DNA of 10,332 nt from Caldifarciminota bacterium (GTDB taxonomy: Bacteria; Hydrothermota; Hydrothermia; LBFQ01; DSFT01): the NCBI GenBank assembly GCA_015494735.1, contig WGAQ01000068.1, forward strand, positions 1 through 10,332, read 5' to 3'. Position numbers and translations under genes: made by a program. Shown piece after piece: positions 1 through 6,476 of this stretch. Each line of letters begins with the position of its first letter. Position 1 is the stretch's first letter. The notes beneath the pieces are model-generated. The model did no database searches. It had not been told where the DNA came from and was given only the letters and a program-made list of their open reading frames with translations.

Positions 1-2224
1 ATCTATTTTTAAACTCGGGACTTTCTGCGATCTTTCTTATTTCATAAGGCACAGAATCAATTGCCATAAAACCATCTTTAGTTTCTCTAAGTTTTCCTCC
101 TGCTTTAATAAAGGCTCTTTTGAAAAACTCCTCAATATATTCCGGTATCAACTTATATTCCCTTGCCCTCTCAGTCATCTCTTTTATTCTGGTATAGTCA
201 ATGAACCTTGTAGCCAGAGTCTCTCCCAGAGCTTCTTTTATTTTTGAGATATACTCTTCATCCGGTTTTATATCCAGTTCTTTCAAAATTTCCTCCATAC
301 TTTTTGCATTGGTCACTGCATCAAGAATGAGCTGATACAGGTTCTTACCTTCAAACACGTCTCCAATTACATCAAAGACTCTATCACTTCCAAGTTTGTT
401 TTTAATTTCTTCCAGCTTATCAAATAGTTTGGCAAGAACTTTTCCCTCTCTTGTATCTTCTGCCACAAGGTTGAATATGTAAACATCCTTTTGCTGGCCA
501 TATCTGTGAATCCTTCCCATTCTTTGCTCAAGTCTATTTGGATTCCACGGAATATCATAGTTTATCATAATGTGGCAAAATTGTAGATTTATTCCTTCTC
601 CTGCAGCCTCCGTGGCCACCATAACATCTGTTTCATCTCTGAATATTTTTTCTGCCTTGATTCTTTCATCTATGTCCATTCCACCATGTATATAGTTTAC
701 TTTATAGCCCCATGTTCTTATCTTTTCAACTAAATACTCAAGTGTATCCTTGGACTCTGTGAATATTAAGATCTTGGGATTTCCATTCATTTCTTTGATT
801 TTTTTAAATCCTTCTTCAATAGCCTTTTTAAGCTCTCTAAGTTTAACCTCTTCTTCGTTATTTATCACGCGGCGAGATTTATCAATTAGTCTACTTAGTG
901 TTTCTATTTCACGTTTTAGCTCTTCAGGATCTTTCGCCAGAGTTAGTGCTTCCCATTCCTCTTCCTTTTTCCATCTTTCCACTTCTTCGAGGTCCTCTAT
1001 TTCCTCATAATCAATGGATATTTCTTTTTGTTTTTCTTCCTCTTTCAGTATCTTTTCCAGTTTTTCTCTTCTTCTTTCCAACGACCTTAAAAGGGCATAT
1101 GTGCTGGACGCCATTCTTCTCTGAAGAATCATAAGGGCAAATGCGACATTTCTCTTTTTGTCAGATTGAATTGCTTTATTGTATTGCTCCAGCACATATC
1201 TCGAAACCTCATTATAGATGTCCTTTTCAGAGTCAGAGAGATGGAACTTTATGGTTATGGGAAATCTCCTCGTGAATATGGGCCTTCCTTCAAAATCTTT
1301 GAGGTCCTCCTTTAATCTTCTGATAAACAGAGGGTTATCCTTATTCTTTAAAGATTCTTCTACCATCTCGTTTGTCGCAAAGAATCCAGGCATTAGGAGG
1401 TCCAAAAACAACCTGAAATTTTCAGGGTCTCCTTTATGAGGAGTAGCAGTTAAAAAGAGTAAGTGATTCGTAGTTCTAGATAGAACTTCTCCCAATCTAT
1501 ATCTTTGAGTTTTATTAGTTTTTTCTCCATACTTATACGCTGACATTTTATGTGCTTCATCAACAATCACAAGATCCCAGTTTACTGAACCCAAGGTTGC
1601 AAGAATTCCATCTTGTTTAGCAAAGTCAATAAAGGTTATTATTTGATCATTTTTCTCCCACGGATTTTCCCCATAATGGGCATTGAAGGTATATCTATCA
1701 AGTACTACAAATTTTTCATCAAATTTCTCTTTTAATTCTCTTCTCCACTGATCCCTTAAATGACCAGGAACCACTATAAGAATCCTCTTTGCAAGTCCTC
1801 TTAATTTTAATTCTTTCAATATAAGTCCAGCCATTATTGTCTTCCCTGCTCCAGGATCATCTGCAATCAGGAATCGGATATGAGGCTGCTTTAAAACATA
1901 GCCATACACAGCTTCTATTTGAAATGGAAGGGGGTCAATTTTGGATACATTCATAGCCAGAAGTGGATCAAAAAGGGATGCGTATTTAAATCGCGTGGCT
2001 TCAACTACAAAAAAAACCCATTCGGAATTTGAAGAAAAATCGATTGCCGATTCTACCGTTTCTAATTTATCTGCATCTTTCTTTTTCATGATTTGGTCCA
2101 CATACTGTTTTGAGTGGATTGTAGAACCTACAATACGAATATATTCTCCTCTCTCTTCAATCTTTTCAACTTTAACAGGTTCGTTCCAGAACGGTCCTTT
2201 GATAATATTTCCTTCTTTAATCAT
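1..2224 (-). CDS. SNF2/RapA-type DNA helicase, DrmD-like (C-terminal part outside window)
   Basis: An open frame of 741 codons runs without a stop from ATG at 2224 off the left edge; I checked every codon. Both RecA-like lobes are present. Lobe 1: Walker A ADDPGAGKT (residues 121-129, K128), DEAH box VIVDEAHKMSAY (219-230), motif III LFLTATPHKG (256-265). Lobe 2: LIFTESKDT (486-494), motif V ATEAAGEGINLQF (537-549), motif VI NRLEQRMGRIHRYGQ (563-577). A Glu/Lys-rich, probably coiled-coil stretch (about 380-425) separates the lobes. The start is fixed by AAGGAGGG just upstream and by an in-frame TAG nine codons upstream. The DDPGAGKT form is, to my knowledge, typical of helicases encoded beside DNA methylases and ATPases in restriction or DISARM-like (DrmD) modules; such partners would lie to the left. 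The gene is clearly A+T-richer than the rest of the window, suggesting transfer. Helicase identity is firm; a defence role is inference. Confidence 0.93.
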   Translation of the reverse strand, partial: MIKEGNIIKGPFWNEPVKVEKIEERGEYIRIVGSTIHSKQYVDQIMKKKDADKLETVESAIDFSSNSEWVFFVVEATRFKYASLFDPLLAMNVSKIDPLPFQIEAVYGYVLKQPHIRFLIADDPGAGKTIMAGLILKELKLRGLAKRILIVVPGHLRDQWRRELKEKFDEKFVVLDRYTFNAHYGENPWEKNDQIITFIDFAKQDGILATLGSVNWDLVIVDEAHKMSAYKYGEKTNKTQRYRLGEVLSRTTNHLLFLTATPHKGDPENFRLFLDLLMPGFFATNEMVEESLKNKDNPLFIRRLKEDLKDFEGRPIFTRRFPITIKFHLSDSEKDIYNEVSRYVLEQYNKAIQSDKKRNVAFALMILQRRMASSTYALLRSLERRREKLEKILKEEEKQKEISIDYEEIEDLEEVERWKKEEEWEALTLAKDPEELKREIETLSRLIDKSRRVINNEEEVKLRELKKAIEEGFKKIKEMNGNPKILIFTESKDTLEYLVEKIRTWGYKVNYIHGGMDIDERIKAEKIFRDETDVMVATEAAGEGINLQFCHIMINYDIPWNPNRLEQRMGRIHRYGQQKDVYIFNLVAEDTREGKVLAKLFDKLEEIKNKLGSDRVFDVIGDVFEGKNLYQLILDAVTNAKSMEEILKELDIKPDEEYISKIKEALGETLATRFIDYTRIKEMTERAREYKLIPEYIEEFFKRAFIKAGGKLRETKDGFMAIDSVPYEIRKIAESPEFKNR

Positions 2225-2227
2225 TTT

Positions 2228-2235
2228 CCCTCCTT
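2228..2235 (-). promoter_or_regulatory. Shine-Dalgarno site of the helicase gene
   Basis: The minus strand reads AAGGAGGG, then AAA, then ATG at 2224; the AGGAGG core ends four bases before the start. It decides the start, since the frame is closed by TAG a few codons further upstream. Confidence 0.8.
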
Positions 2236-2409
2236 CCAGCTGTTCCGCCTAATCCATTCCTACACTCAATATTGCGTATATACCCCCACATTCCGGTCAT
2301 TTGTTTCACAGAAGCGCAAAAATAAACAATATACACTCTTTAATAGAATACAGGCCATGAAACCAATTAAAAGAAGGCATATACAAAAACATTTCGCATT
2401 TGTTTAGAC

Positions 2410-2420
2410 AAATTTTATAG
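2410..2420 (-). promoter_or_regulatory. Candidate promoter core CTATAAAATTT pointing at the helicase
   Basis: The minus strand reads CTATAAAATTT, identical over 11 bases to the cores at 4116-4126 and 4275-4285. No good -35 box is visible. It lies about 186 bases upstream of the helicase ATG, so if used it would give a long untranslated leader. The region is A+T-rich, so chance is a real alternative. Confidence 0.35.
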
Positions 2421-2991
2421 CTCTCTTTATCCATCATAATCGACTTTGGACAGAGAACTCCAGACAAAAATTCAGACACAGGGGAATAACTCTGTCGAAC
2501 ATTAAAAAGATCAGGTTCACCAGAGGAACCCTCAAAATGGAATGCTTAGAAAACTTCAAACCTCGTCGTGAAAACTGCATCTGCAGTGATAAACGAGCTG
2601 AGTTTCGACGTATCCCGCCTATACAGAGTGAATCCGAAGACGGCCCACAAAAGCATTTACAAATAACCGCATAACAGCAACCTACAAAACTATGTGGTTT
2701 GCTGCAAGCGATAGGGCGGATTTTATTACTCCCATCATAATTTCCAGCCATAGAGGCCCAATTCCTATAATCCCGATAATATTTACATCCTCGTTCCACC
2801 ATAGATTTCGATATCTGCGACCATACACCCGAAACCCGCTAAAAAAGGGCGAAACAGGAAATGGTTCCCTGTTCGAAAATCCATCGGCACGACGCTCGAG
2901 AGCATGAAATTGCCCGCATACTAAATGACAAAAAGCCAATTACATTCTCGGTTCCATCCGATTTTTAATGGGAAAGCATATAAACAGGCTG

Positions 2992-3016
2992 GAGAAAAGG
3001 GGAGCAGGGGCTCCCC
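2992..3016 (-). terminator. Intrinsic terminator of the 357-residue gene
   Basis: On the minus strand, two bases after the TAA stop, GGGGAGC and GCTCCCC form a 7-bp G+C-rich stem around a CCCT loop (2999-3016), followed directly by TTTTCT. This is a textbook rho-independent terminator, and it separates this gene from the gene-free stretch to the left. Confidence 0.85.
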
Positions 3017-3018
3017 AC

Positions 3019-4092
3019 TTATGCCACCGGATAGGCGAATTCCGGTCTCTCTTCCTTCAGTTCTATTTTCTCCGCAGCCTTCGGCAGTTCCACCACCTTC
3101 ACCCTCTTTACCCAGCGCTCAGGCAGGTGAATAACCCTGCCCCTCACGTGTATAACTGTGGGTCTGAGATTGGCCTCGTATTCGATGCGGACACCCCAGA
3201 CTTTCCTTCCGAACCTGTTCTCGAATTCGCCGGGGCCCTCCATCTTTATATTGCGGGCGCTTCCGGGGAAGTACAGACGCTTGGCATACCAGCGGTCCCT
3301 GTCCTTATGATAATAGACGAGCCACAGAACCTGCCCCTCCTTGTACTTGGCTTCGGTGGGTATGTACTTCTCCGCCTTTTCCTCTTCCTCCAGGAGCCTC
3401 TGGATGTACTGCTCTATGGTCTCATCCTCCCCTATGTCCTCCTCCGACCAGAGTTCGAATATCATGTGCCAGTTGTTCACCGTGGCTATGATGTTCGCCA
3501 GTTTGACCGTCCTCCTCTCCTCCTTCTTAACCAGCTCCTCTATCTTATCCATCACATCGGAAAACCTCTCCCTGAAGTCGGGAAGGAGCAACAGTGCAAC
3601 GAGCAAATCGCTCTGCCTCTTGAGTCTCTGAAGGGTCTCCAGGTTATCCGCAAGGACCATCGCCTTACGAATATCGCAGAAGGATGCCCTCAATTCCTCC
3701 AGAATCTCGGGAGAGAACTTCAAGTCCACAACGGACTCGGTAATCTCCTTTATTACCTCCTCCGGAATCTCCTTCAACCTCTCCTCTATTTCCTTAGTGT
3801 CGTGACCCCAGGGGTCGTACTGCTTATCCCATCCATTGAAACGGGCAATGTAATTGGCAAGTCGAACGGTGGCTCTATTCTCCTCGCATGCCACCTCCCT
3901 GAGCTGTTCCACCATGGGTCCAAACTTCTTCTTCCAGAAGGGGCTGTAGGTAAGGGTGCAGAGGTAATCGCTCCTCTTCTTCAGGTCCGTAAGCTGGGCT
4001 TCATTCTCAACCTCCAGCATCTCATCCCTTATAATGCAGTTGATTCTCCTTATGTCCTCGGGGCCCTCCACCTTTCCGTATATCCTTGCCAT
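3019..4092 (-). CDS. Unrecognised 357-residue protein with duplicated helical repeat
   Basis: I do not recognise the family. ATG at 4092 is preceded by AGGAGGTGG and a good promoter, and TAA is followed by a terminator, so this looks like an expressed single-gene unit. Residues 20-93 and 140-213 align without gaps at an offset of exactly 120, with 25 of 74 identical positions, including SD, the TV.LAN.IA block (75-83 and 195-203) and paired tryptophans (W88/W208, and W95/W215 just beyond). Both copies are charged and predicted mostly helical. A third part (about 250-340) is rich in aromatics and beta-prone (GQVLWLVYYHKDRDRWYAKR, then VWGVRIEYEA and VIHVRGRVIHLPERWVKRVK). No signal peptide or membrane segment is seen, so it is probably cytoplasmic. 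Four cysteines (19, 45, 69, 139) show no metal-site spacing. The many Lys/Arg/Trp in the C-terminal part could bind nucleic acid or a partner, but no function can be assigned. Confidence 0.88.
   Translation of the reverse strand: MARIYGKVEGPEDIRRINCIIRDEMLEVENEAQLTDLKKRSDYLCTLTYSPFWKKKFGPMVEQLREVACEENRATVRLANYIARFNGWDKQYDPWGHDTKEIEERLKEIPEEVIKEITESVVDLKFSPEILEELRASFCDIRKAMVLADNLETLQRLKRQSDLLVALLLLPDFRERFSDVMDKIEELVKKEERRTVKLANIIATVNNWHMIFELWSEEDIGEDETIEQYIQRLLEEEEKAEKYIPTEAKYKEGQVLWLVYYHKDRDRWYAKRLYFPGSARNIKMEGPGEFENRFGRKVWGVRIEYEANLRPTVIHVRGRVIHLPERWVKRVKVVELPKAAEKIELKEERPEFAYPVA
3454..3675 (-). repeat. Second copy of the internal protein repeat (residues 140-213)
   Basis: It encodes the copy that starts DIRKAMVLADN and contains TVKLANIIATVNNW. 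It is in register with residues 20-93 at an offset of exactly 360 bases, with 25 of 74 residues identical. The divergence means the duplication is old. Confidence 0.8.
3814..4035 (-). repeat. First copy of the internal protein repeat (residues 20-93)
   Basis: It encodes the copy that starts IIRDEMLEVEN and contains TVRLANYIARFNGW, and aligns gap-free with the copy at 3454-3675. Confidence 0.8.
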
Positions 4093-4096
4093 GGCT

Positions 4097-4147
4097 CCAC
4101 CTCCTGTTCTATAAAAAATTTTATAGCACCGGAAGAAAATTTTTCAA
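4097..4147 (-). promoter_or_regulatory. Promoter and Shine-Dalgarno site of the 357-residue gene
   Basis: Minus strand: TTGAAA (4142-4147), a 16-base spacer, TATAAA (4120-4125), then AGGAGGTGG (4097-4105) with its AGGAGG core seven bases before ATG. It has the best sigma70-like spacing in the window. The -10 lies inside the 11-base core CTATAAAATTT shared with the thiolase promoter. Confidence 0.65.
4109..4126. promoter_or_regulatory. Possible operator: 8-bp inverted repeat over the -10 box
   Basis: CTATAAAA and TTTTATAG form a perfect inverted repeat separated by two bases. It covers the -10 box and the expected transcription start of the 357-residue gene, a usual place for a repressor site. 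It is all A/T except the outer bases, so it may only reflect the A+T-rich promoter. Confidence 0.3.
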
Positions 4148-4274
4148 GTATTGCATTCATGGTGCAAACAGACACTATTGTTAACAGGTTGCAGGAGTTT
4201 AGTAAGTCATAACGGGAATGATAACCCTGAAAAACGTTTCCCACAAGTCCCATCAGGAAATTCCAGCAATTGGA

Positions 4275-4289
4275 CTATAAAATTTAAGC
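4275..4289 (+). promoter_or_regulatory. Promoter core of the thiolase gene, probably leaderless
   Basis: CTATAAAATTT (4275-4285) contains TATAAA at 4276-4281, ending eight bases before the ATG. That spacing puts the transcription start at or next to the start codon. There is no purine-rich Shine-Dalgarno site in the sequence before ATG. A -35 box is not obvious; the bases at the expected place read TCAGGA. Confidence 0.5.
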
Positions 4290-5480
4290 ATGCGTAGCGC
4301 AGTAATCGTAGCAGCGAGAAGAACAGCAATCGGTAAGGCTCCCAGAGGAACCTTAAAGGATACCCGTCCGGAGTACATGCTGGCCGAAGTGGTCAAGAAA
4401 CTCATCGAAGAAACCAATTTGGATCCTTCCCTCGTTCAGGACCTTACTGTCGGAAATGCCTTCCCCGAAGCATATCAGGGAATGAATGTGGCCAGAACGG
4501 TGGTCTACAGGGCGGGACTCCCCTACACCATCCCCGCTGTCACCGTAAACAGGTTCTGTGCATCCGGTCTTCAGGCCATCGCCCAGACTGCCCACCGCAT
4601 AATGACGGGCGAAATAGACGTGGCCATAGCAGGCGGTGTGGAGAGCATGAGCCTGGTACCGATGGGTGGATACGTATTCCGTCCCGAGCCCCACATAGCC
4701 CAGACCTTTCCCGATTACTACCTCAACATGGGATTGACCGCAGAGAACCTGGCGGAGATGTACAAGATTCCCAGGGAAAAGGTGGACGAGTTCGCATGGG
4801 AGTCCTACAGGAAGGCTCAGGAGTATCTCAAAGCAGGGAAGCACAAGGAAGAGGTGGTACCCCTCAAGGTGAAGGTGCGCCGGGAGGATGAATGGGGGAA
4901 CAGCTATCTGGAGGAGAAGGTCTTCGACATAGACGAGTGCGTGAGGTTCGACACCTCCCTGGAGAAGATTTCCAAACTGCCTCCCTACTTCAAGAAGGAC
5001 GGTGTGGTCACAGCCGGAAACTCCTCTCAGAGGAGCGATGGAGCCGCCGCCGTGATTCTCATGAGCGAGGAGAAAGCGAATGAACTGGGCCTCAAGCCCA
5101 TCGCCAGATTCGTCACCTACCAGGTGGCTGGTGTTCCCGCCGAAATAATGGGTATCGGTCCTGCATACGCCATTCCCATGGCTCTGGAAAAAGCCGGAAT
5201 GAAGATAGACGACCTGGACCTCATCGAGTTCAACGAGGCATTCGCCGTTCAGGTCCTGGCAGCCGAGGAAGAACTGAAGAAGAAGGGAATAGAACTCCCA
5301 TACGACAGGCTCAATGTAAACGGTGGAGCTGTTGCCCATGGACATCCCCTCGGTGCCACGGGTGCCATTCTCACGGTCAAGCTCCTCTACGAGCTGAAGC
5401 GCAGGAACGGGAAATACGGAATGGTCACCATGTGCGTGGGTGGTGGAATGGGTGCCGCCGGAATTTTCGAAATGCTGTAA
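4290..5480 (+). CDS. Thiolase (acetyl-CoA C-acyltransferase / acetyltransferase)
   Basis: A complete 396-residue thiolase, the usual length for the family. It cleaves 3-ketoacyl-CoA with CoA, or in reverse condenses acyl-CoA units; it is a cytoplasmic enzyme of fatty-acid beta-oxidation or acetoacetyl-CoA formation. All key residues are visible: nucleophile C90 in NRFCASG, the NEAFA motif (N315), GGAVAHGHPLGATG with H352 in GHP, and C382 in MCVGGGMGAAGIFE. TAGNSSQRSDGAAA (241-254) and GVPAEIMGIGP (281-291) look more like FadA-type degradative thiolases than biosynthetic PhaA, but substrate chain length cannot be read with confidence. The gene stands alone: it diverges from the 357-residue gene, and no hydratase or dehydrogenase partner is in view. 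It ends at a strong terminator. The start is the first codon of the conserved RSAVIVAARRT segment and lacks a Shine-Dalgarno site. Confidence 0.97.
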   Translation: MRSAVIVAARRTAIGKAPRGTLKDTRPEYMLAEVVKKLIEETNLDPSLVQDLTVGNAFPEAYQGMNVARTVVYRAGLPYTIPAVTVNRFCASGLQAIAQTAHRIMTGEIDVAIAGGVESMSLVPMGGYVFRPEPHIAQTFPDYYLNMGLTAENLAEMYKIPREKVDEFAWESYRKAQEYLKAGKHKEEVVPLKVKVRREDEWGNSYLEEKVFDIDECVRFDTSLEKISKLPPYFKKDGVVTAGNSSQRSDGAAAVILMSEEKANELGLKPIARFVTYQVAGVPAEIMGIGPAYAIPMALEKAGMKIDDLDLIEFNEAFAVQVLAAEEELKKKGIELPYDRLNVNGGAVAHGHPLGATGAILTVKLLYELKRRNGKYGMVTMCVGGGMGAAGIFEML

Positions 5481-5488
5481 ATTCCTTT

Positions 5489-5512
5489 CCCCGCCGTCAG
5501 GCGGGGCTTTTT
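5489..5512 (+). terminator. Intrinsic terminator of the thiolase gene
   Basis: CCCCGCC and GGCGGGG form a 7-bp stem around GTCA (5489-5506), followed by CTTTTT. It starts eight bases after the TAA stop. The tail overlaps the TGA stop of the convergent beta-repeat gene. On the opposite strand the stem is followed by AAAGG, so it is a poor terminator in that direction. Confidence 0.9.
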
Positions 5513-6207
5513 CACTTATTGATTTTCATTTCTCCGTAGTGTGTATCCGCTTTGAGATAGGGAACCCTCACATTCTTCAGCCTTATGTCTCCATAATCCG
5601 TCTCCACATCCATCTCCTCCGCATGGACATTCACGAAGGTCAGATCCCCATAGTCCGAATAGGCGGATATCTTCTTCGAATTCACATCCTCCATACGCAC
5701 ATCCCCATAATCGGTGGAAACATTCAGATTCAGAGCATTAATATTCCCCGCACGAATATCTCCATAGCCCGTTTTGAGAACAGCATCGGCAAGGGTGGAA
5801 TTCTTCAGGGAAAGGTCCCCATAGGAGGAATTGATGAAAATACTGGAAATTCCATCCCCGGATTCCAGCGAGAAATCAGAATAATCCCCATCGACTAAAA
5901 GGGACCTCCACCTTCCAGACAGCACGAGGGAAACCTCCGCATCCTCGAAACATCCACTGCTCACAATCAGACCGAATAGATAAACCCTCTTCTCCCGTTT
6001 ACATTTGATGGAAATCTTCAGGGTGTCTCCATAAATCTCGATGGAAGGCTTATCTATACCTTCAGCATCCGCAATGGAAATCTTCCTTCTCAGGGAATCT
6101 CCCTTTACCACCCTAAGGTCCACCCCGCTCGAATTGACCGCGATTACATTAACCTCCCCGGGAAGGGCCATCGTTGTATCAAAGAGCATTGCCATGAAAA
6201 TTCCCAT
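5512..6207 (-). CDS. DUF4097-like beta-repeat protein with 19-residue YGD ladder
   Basis: The product is 231 residues from ATG at 6207. A GTG four codons upstream is open, but GGAGGTGAT lies inside those codons, so ATG is preferred. From residue 109 to the end a YGD-type motif recurs with Y at 109, 129, 148, 167, 186, 205 and 224: spacing 20, then five times 19. Examples are SYGDLSLKN, GYGDIRAGN, DYGDVRMED, DYGDIRLKN and HYGEMKINK. This is the pattern of a beta-solenoid with one rung per repeat, as in the putative adhesin family DUF4097. Those proteins are usually envelope-associated or exported, with unclear function. The N-terminus MGIFMAMLFDTTMALPGEVN is hydrophobic but has no basic residue, so export is uncertain. 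It follows the 62-residue gene after two bases (TGA TT ATG), which indicates translational coupling. A 19-residue repeat makes the fold assignment strong and the role unknown. Confidence 0.88.
   Translation of the reverse strand: MGIFMAMLFDTTMALPGEVNVIAVNSSGVDLRVVKGDSLRRKISIADAEGIDKPSIEIYGDTLKISIKCKREKRVYLFGLIVSSGCFEDAEVSLVLSGRWRSLLVDGDYSDFSLESGDGISSIFINSSYGDLSLKNSTLADAVLKTGYGDIRAGNINALNLNVSTDYGDVRMEDVNSKKISAYSDYGDLTFVNVHAEEMDVETDYGDIRLKNVRVPYLKADTHYGEMKINK
5515..5883 (-). repeat. Protein-level tandem repeat, seven YGD rungs of about 19 residues
   Basis: It covers residues 109-231. Each rung carries Tyr, Gly or Ser, Asp or Glu, then an alternating hydrophobic/charged strand. The first rung (DYSDFSLES) and the last (HYGEMKINK) are the most divergent. 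The last rung ends right at the stop codon, so there is no cap domain. Confidence 0.85.
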
Positions 6208-6209
6208 AA

Positions 6210-6398
6210 TCACCTCCACGTTTCGCTTCCAGGGAAGATTTTGACCCTCTTATCCCCCACCTCGAAATCGATTGCATTCATCGAGCCTATGGAGAGATGG
6301 GTGTTCAGCACACCGGACATCAGCCTGCCCTCCTTCCCATCCAAAGATGAAATGGACACATAAGTGGTATCGAACATGGGGAGCATCACGAATACCAT
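6210..6398 (-). CDS. Small 62-residue protein coupled to the beta-repeat gene
   Basis: ATG at 6396-6398 is preceded by GGGAGGTGG, with the GGAGG core six bases away, which argues for a real gene; longer frames through the upstream hairpin (up to 6470) have no such site. The TGA stop is inside the Shine-Dalgarno sequence of the next gene and two bases before its ATG, so translation is likely coupled. I recognise no family. The N-terminus MVFVMLPMFDTTYVSIS is hydrophobic; the rest looks beta-prone and polar (GVLNTHLSIGSMNAIDFEVG, ending KIFPGSETWR). It shares FDTT in a similar N-terminal setting with the downstream protein (MLPMFDTT against MAMLFDTT). It may be a small envelope or accessory protein of its partner. 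No promoter of its own is clear, so it may depend on read-through from the carboxypeptidase gene. Confidence 0.7.
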   Translation of the reverse strand: MVFVMLPMFDTTYVSISSLDGKEGRLMSGVLNTHLSIGSMNAIDFEVGDKRVKIFPGSETWR

Positions 6399-6448
6399 AT
6401 TCCACCTCCCGATAAGAATACGGATGTAAGGGGGAAAAAGTTTCAAAG

Positions 6449-6468
6449 GGCCCCGCCATCGGCGGGGC
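6449..6468 (-). terminator. Hairpin after the carboxypeptidase gene, terminator or attenuator
   Basis: On the minus strand GCCCCGCC and GGCGGGGC form an 8-bp stem around GAT, followed by CC, TTT, GAAAC and TTTTT. The U-tract is interrupted, so termination may be partial and allow read-through into the 62-residue gene. Stem and upstream bases nearly repeat the thiolase terminator. Confidence 0.6.
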
Positions 6469-6476
6469 AAAGGAAA

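Larger units (their letters stand above)
2225..2998. other. Long gene-free stretch at the edge of the A+T-rich island
   Basis: I see no convincing gene in these roughly 770 bases. Two overlapping minus-strand frames (2434-2802 and 2682-2939) have no Shine-Dalgarno site, no recognisable motif and unusual composition. G+C rises gradually here: 18 of 60 in 2341-2400, 20 in 2401-2460, 25 in 2521-2580 and 29 in 2581-2640. Small hairpin-capable pieces exist, such as GGTTC/GAACC around 2514-2530 and an imperfect AACAGG/CCTGTT pair around 2853-2875. No tRNA, CRISPR or insertion-sequence ends were recognised. It may be a decayed gene remnant or a long leader region of the helicase. Confidence 0.6.

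Noticed and set aside
2850..2900. A TTCGAAA string resembling a tRNA T-loop
   Set aside because: The flanking bases do not form the T-stem, and no anticodon or acceptor stem could be found around it.
2434..2939. Two overlapping minus-strand frames in the gene-free stretch
   Set aside because: Neither has an SD site or a credible protein pattern; one needs a TTG start. They could be remnants, but nothing supports a live gene.
2968..4212. A 414-residue plus-strand open frame opposite the 357-residue gene
   Set aside because: It is antisense to a gene with SD, promoter, terminator and an internal repeat; its own product is Leu-rich without motifs and it has no SD.
4050..4253. A 67-residue minus-strand frame upstream of the 357-residue gene
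   Set aside because: It covers the promoter and SD of that gene and overlaps its first codons in another frame, with no SD of its own.
4353..5345. A 330-residue minus-strand open frame
   Set aside because: It is opposite the thiolase, which is complete with C90, H352 and C382; the antisense product shows no recognisable motif.
6210..6470. Longer version (86 residues) of the small protein starting upstream
   Set aside because: The extra codons run through the terminator-like hairpin and have no SD, whereas the ATG at 6398 has GGGAGGTGG at good spacing.
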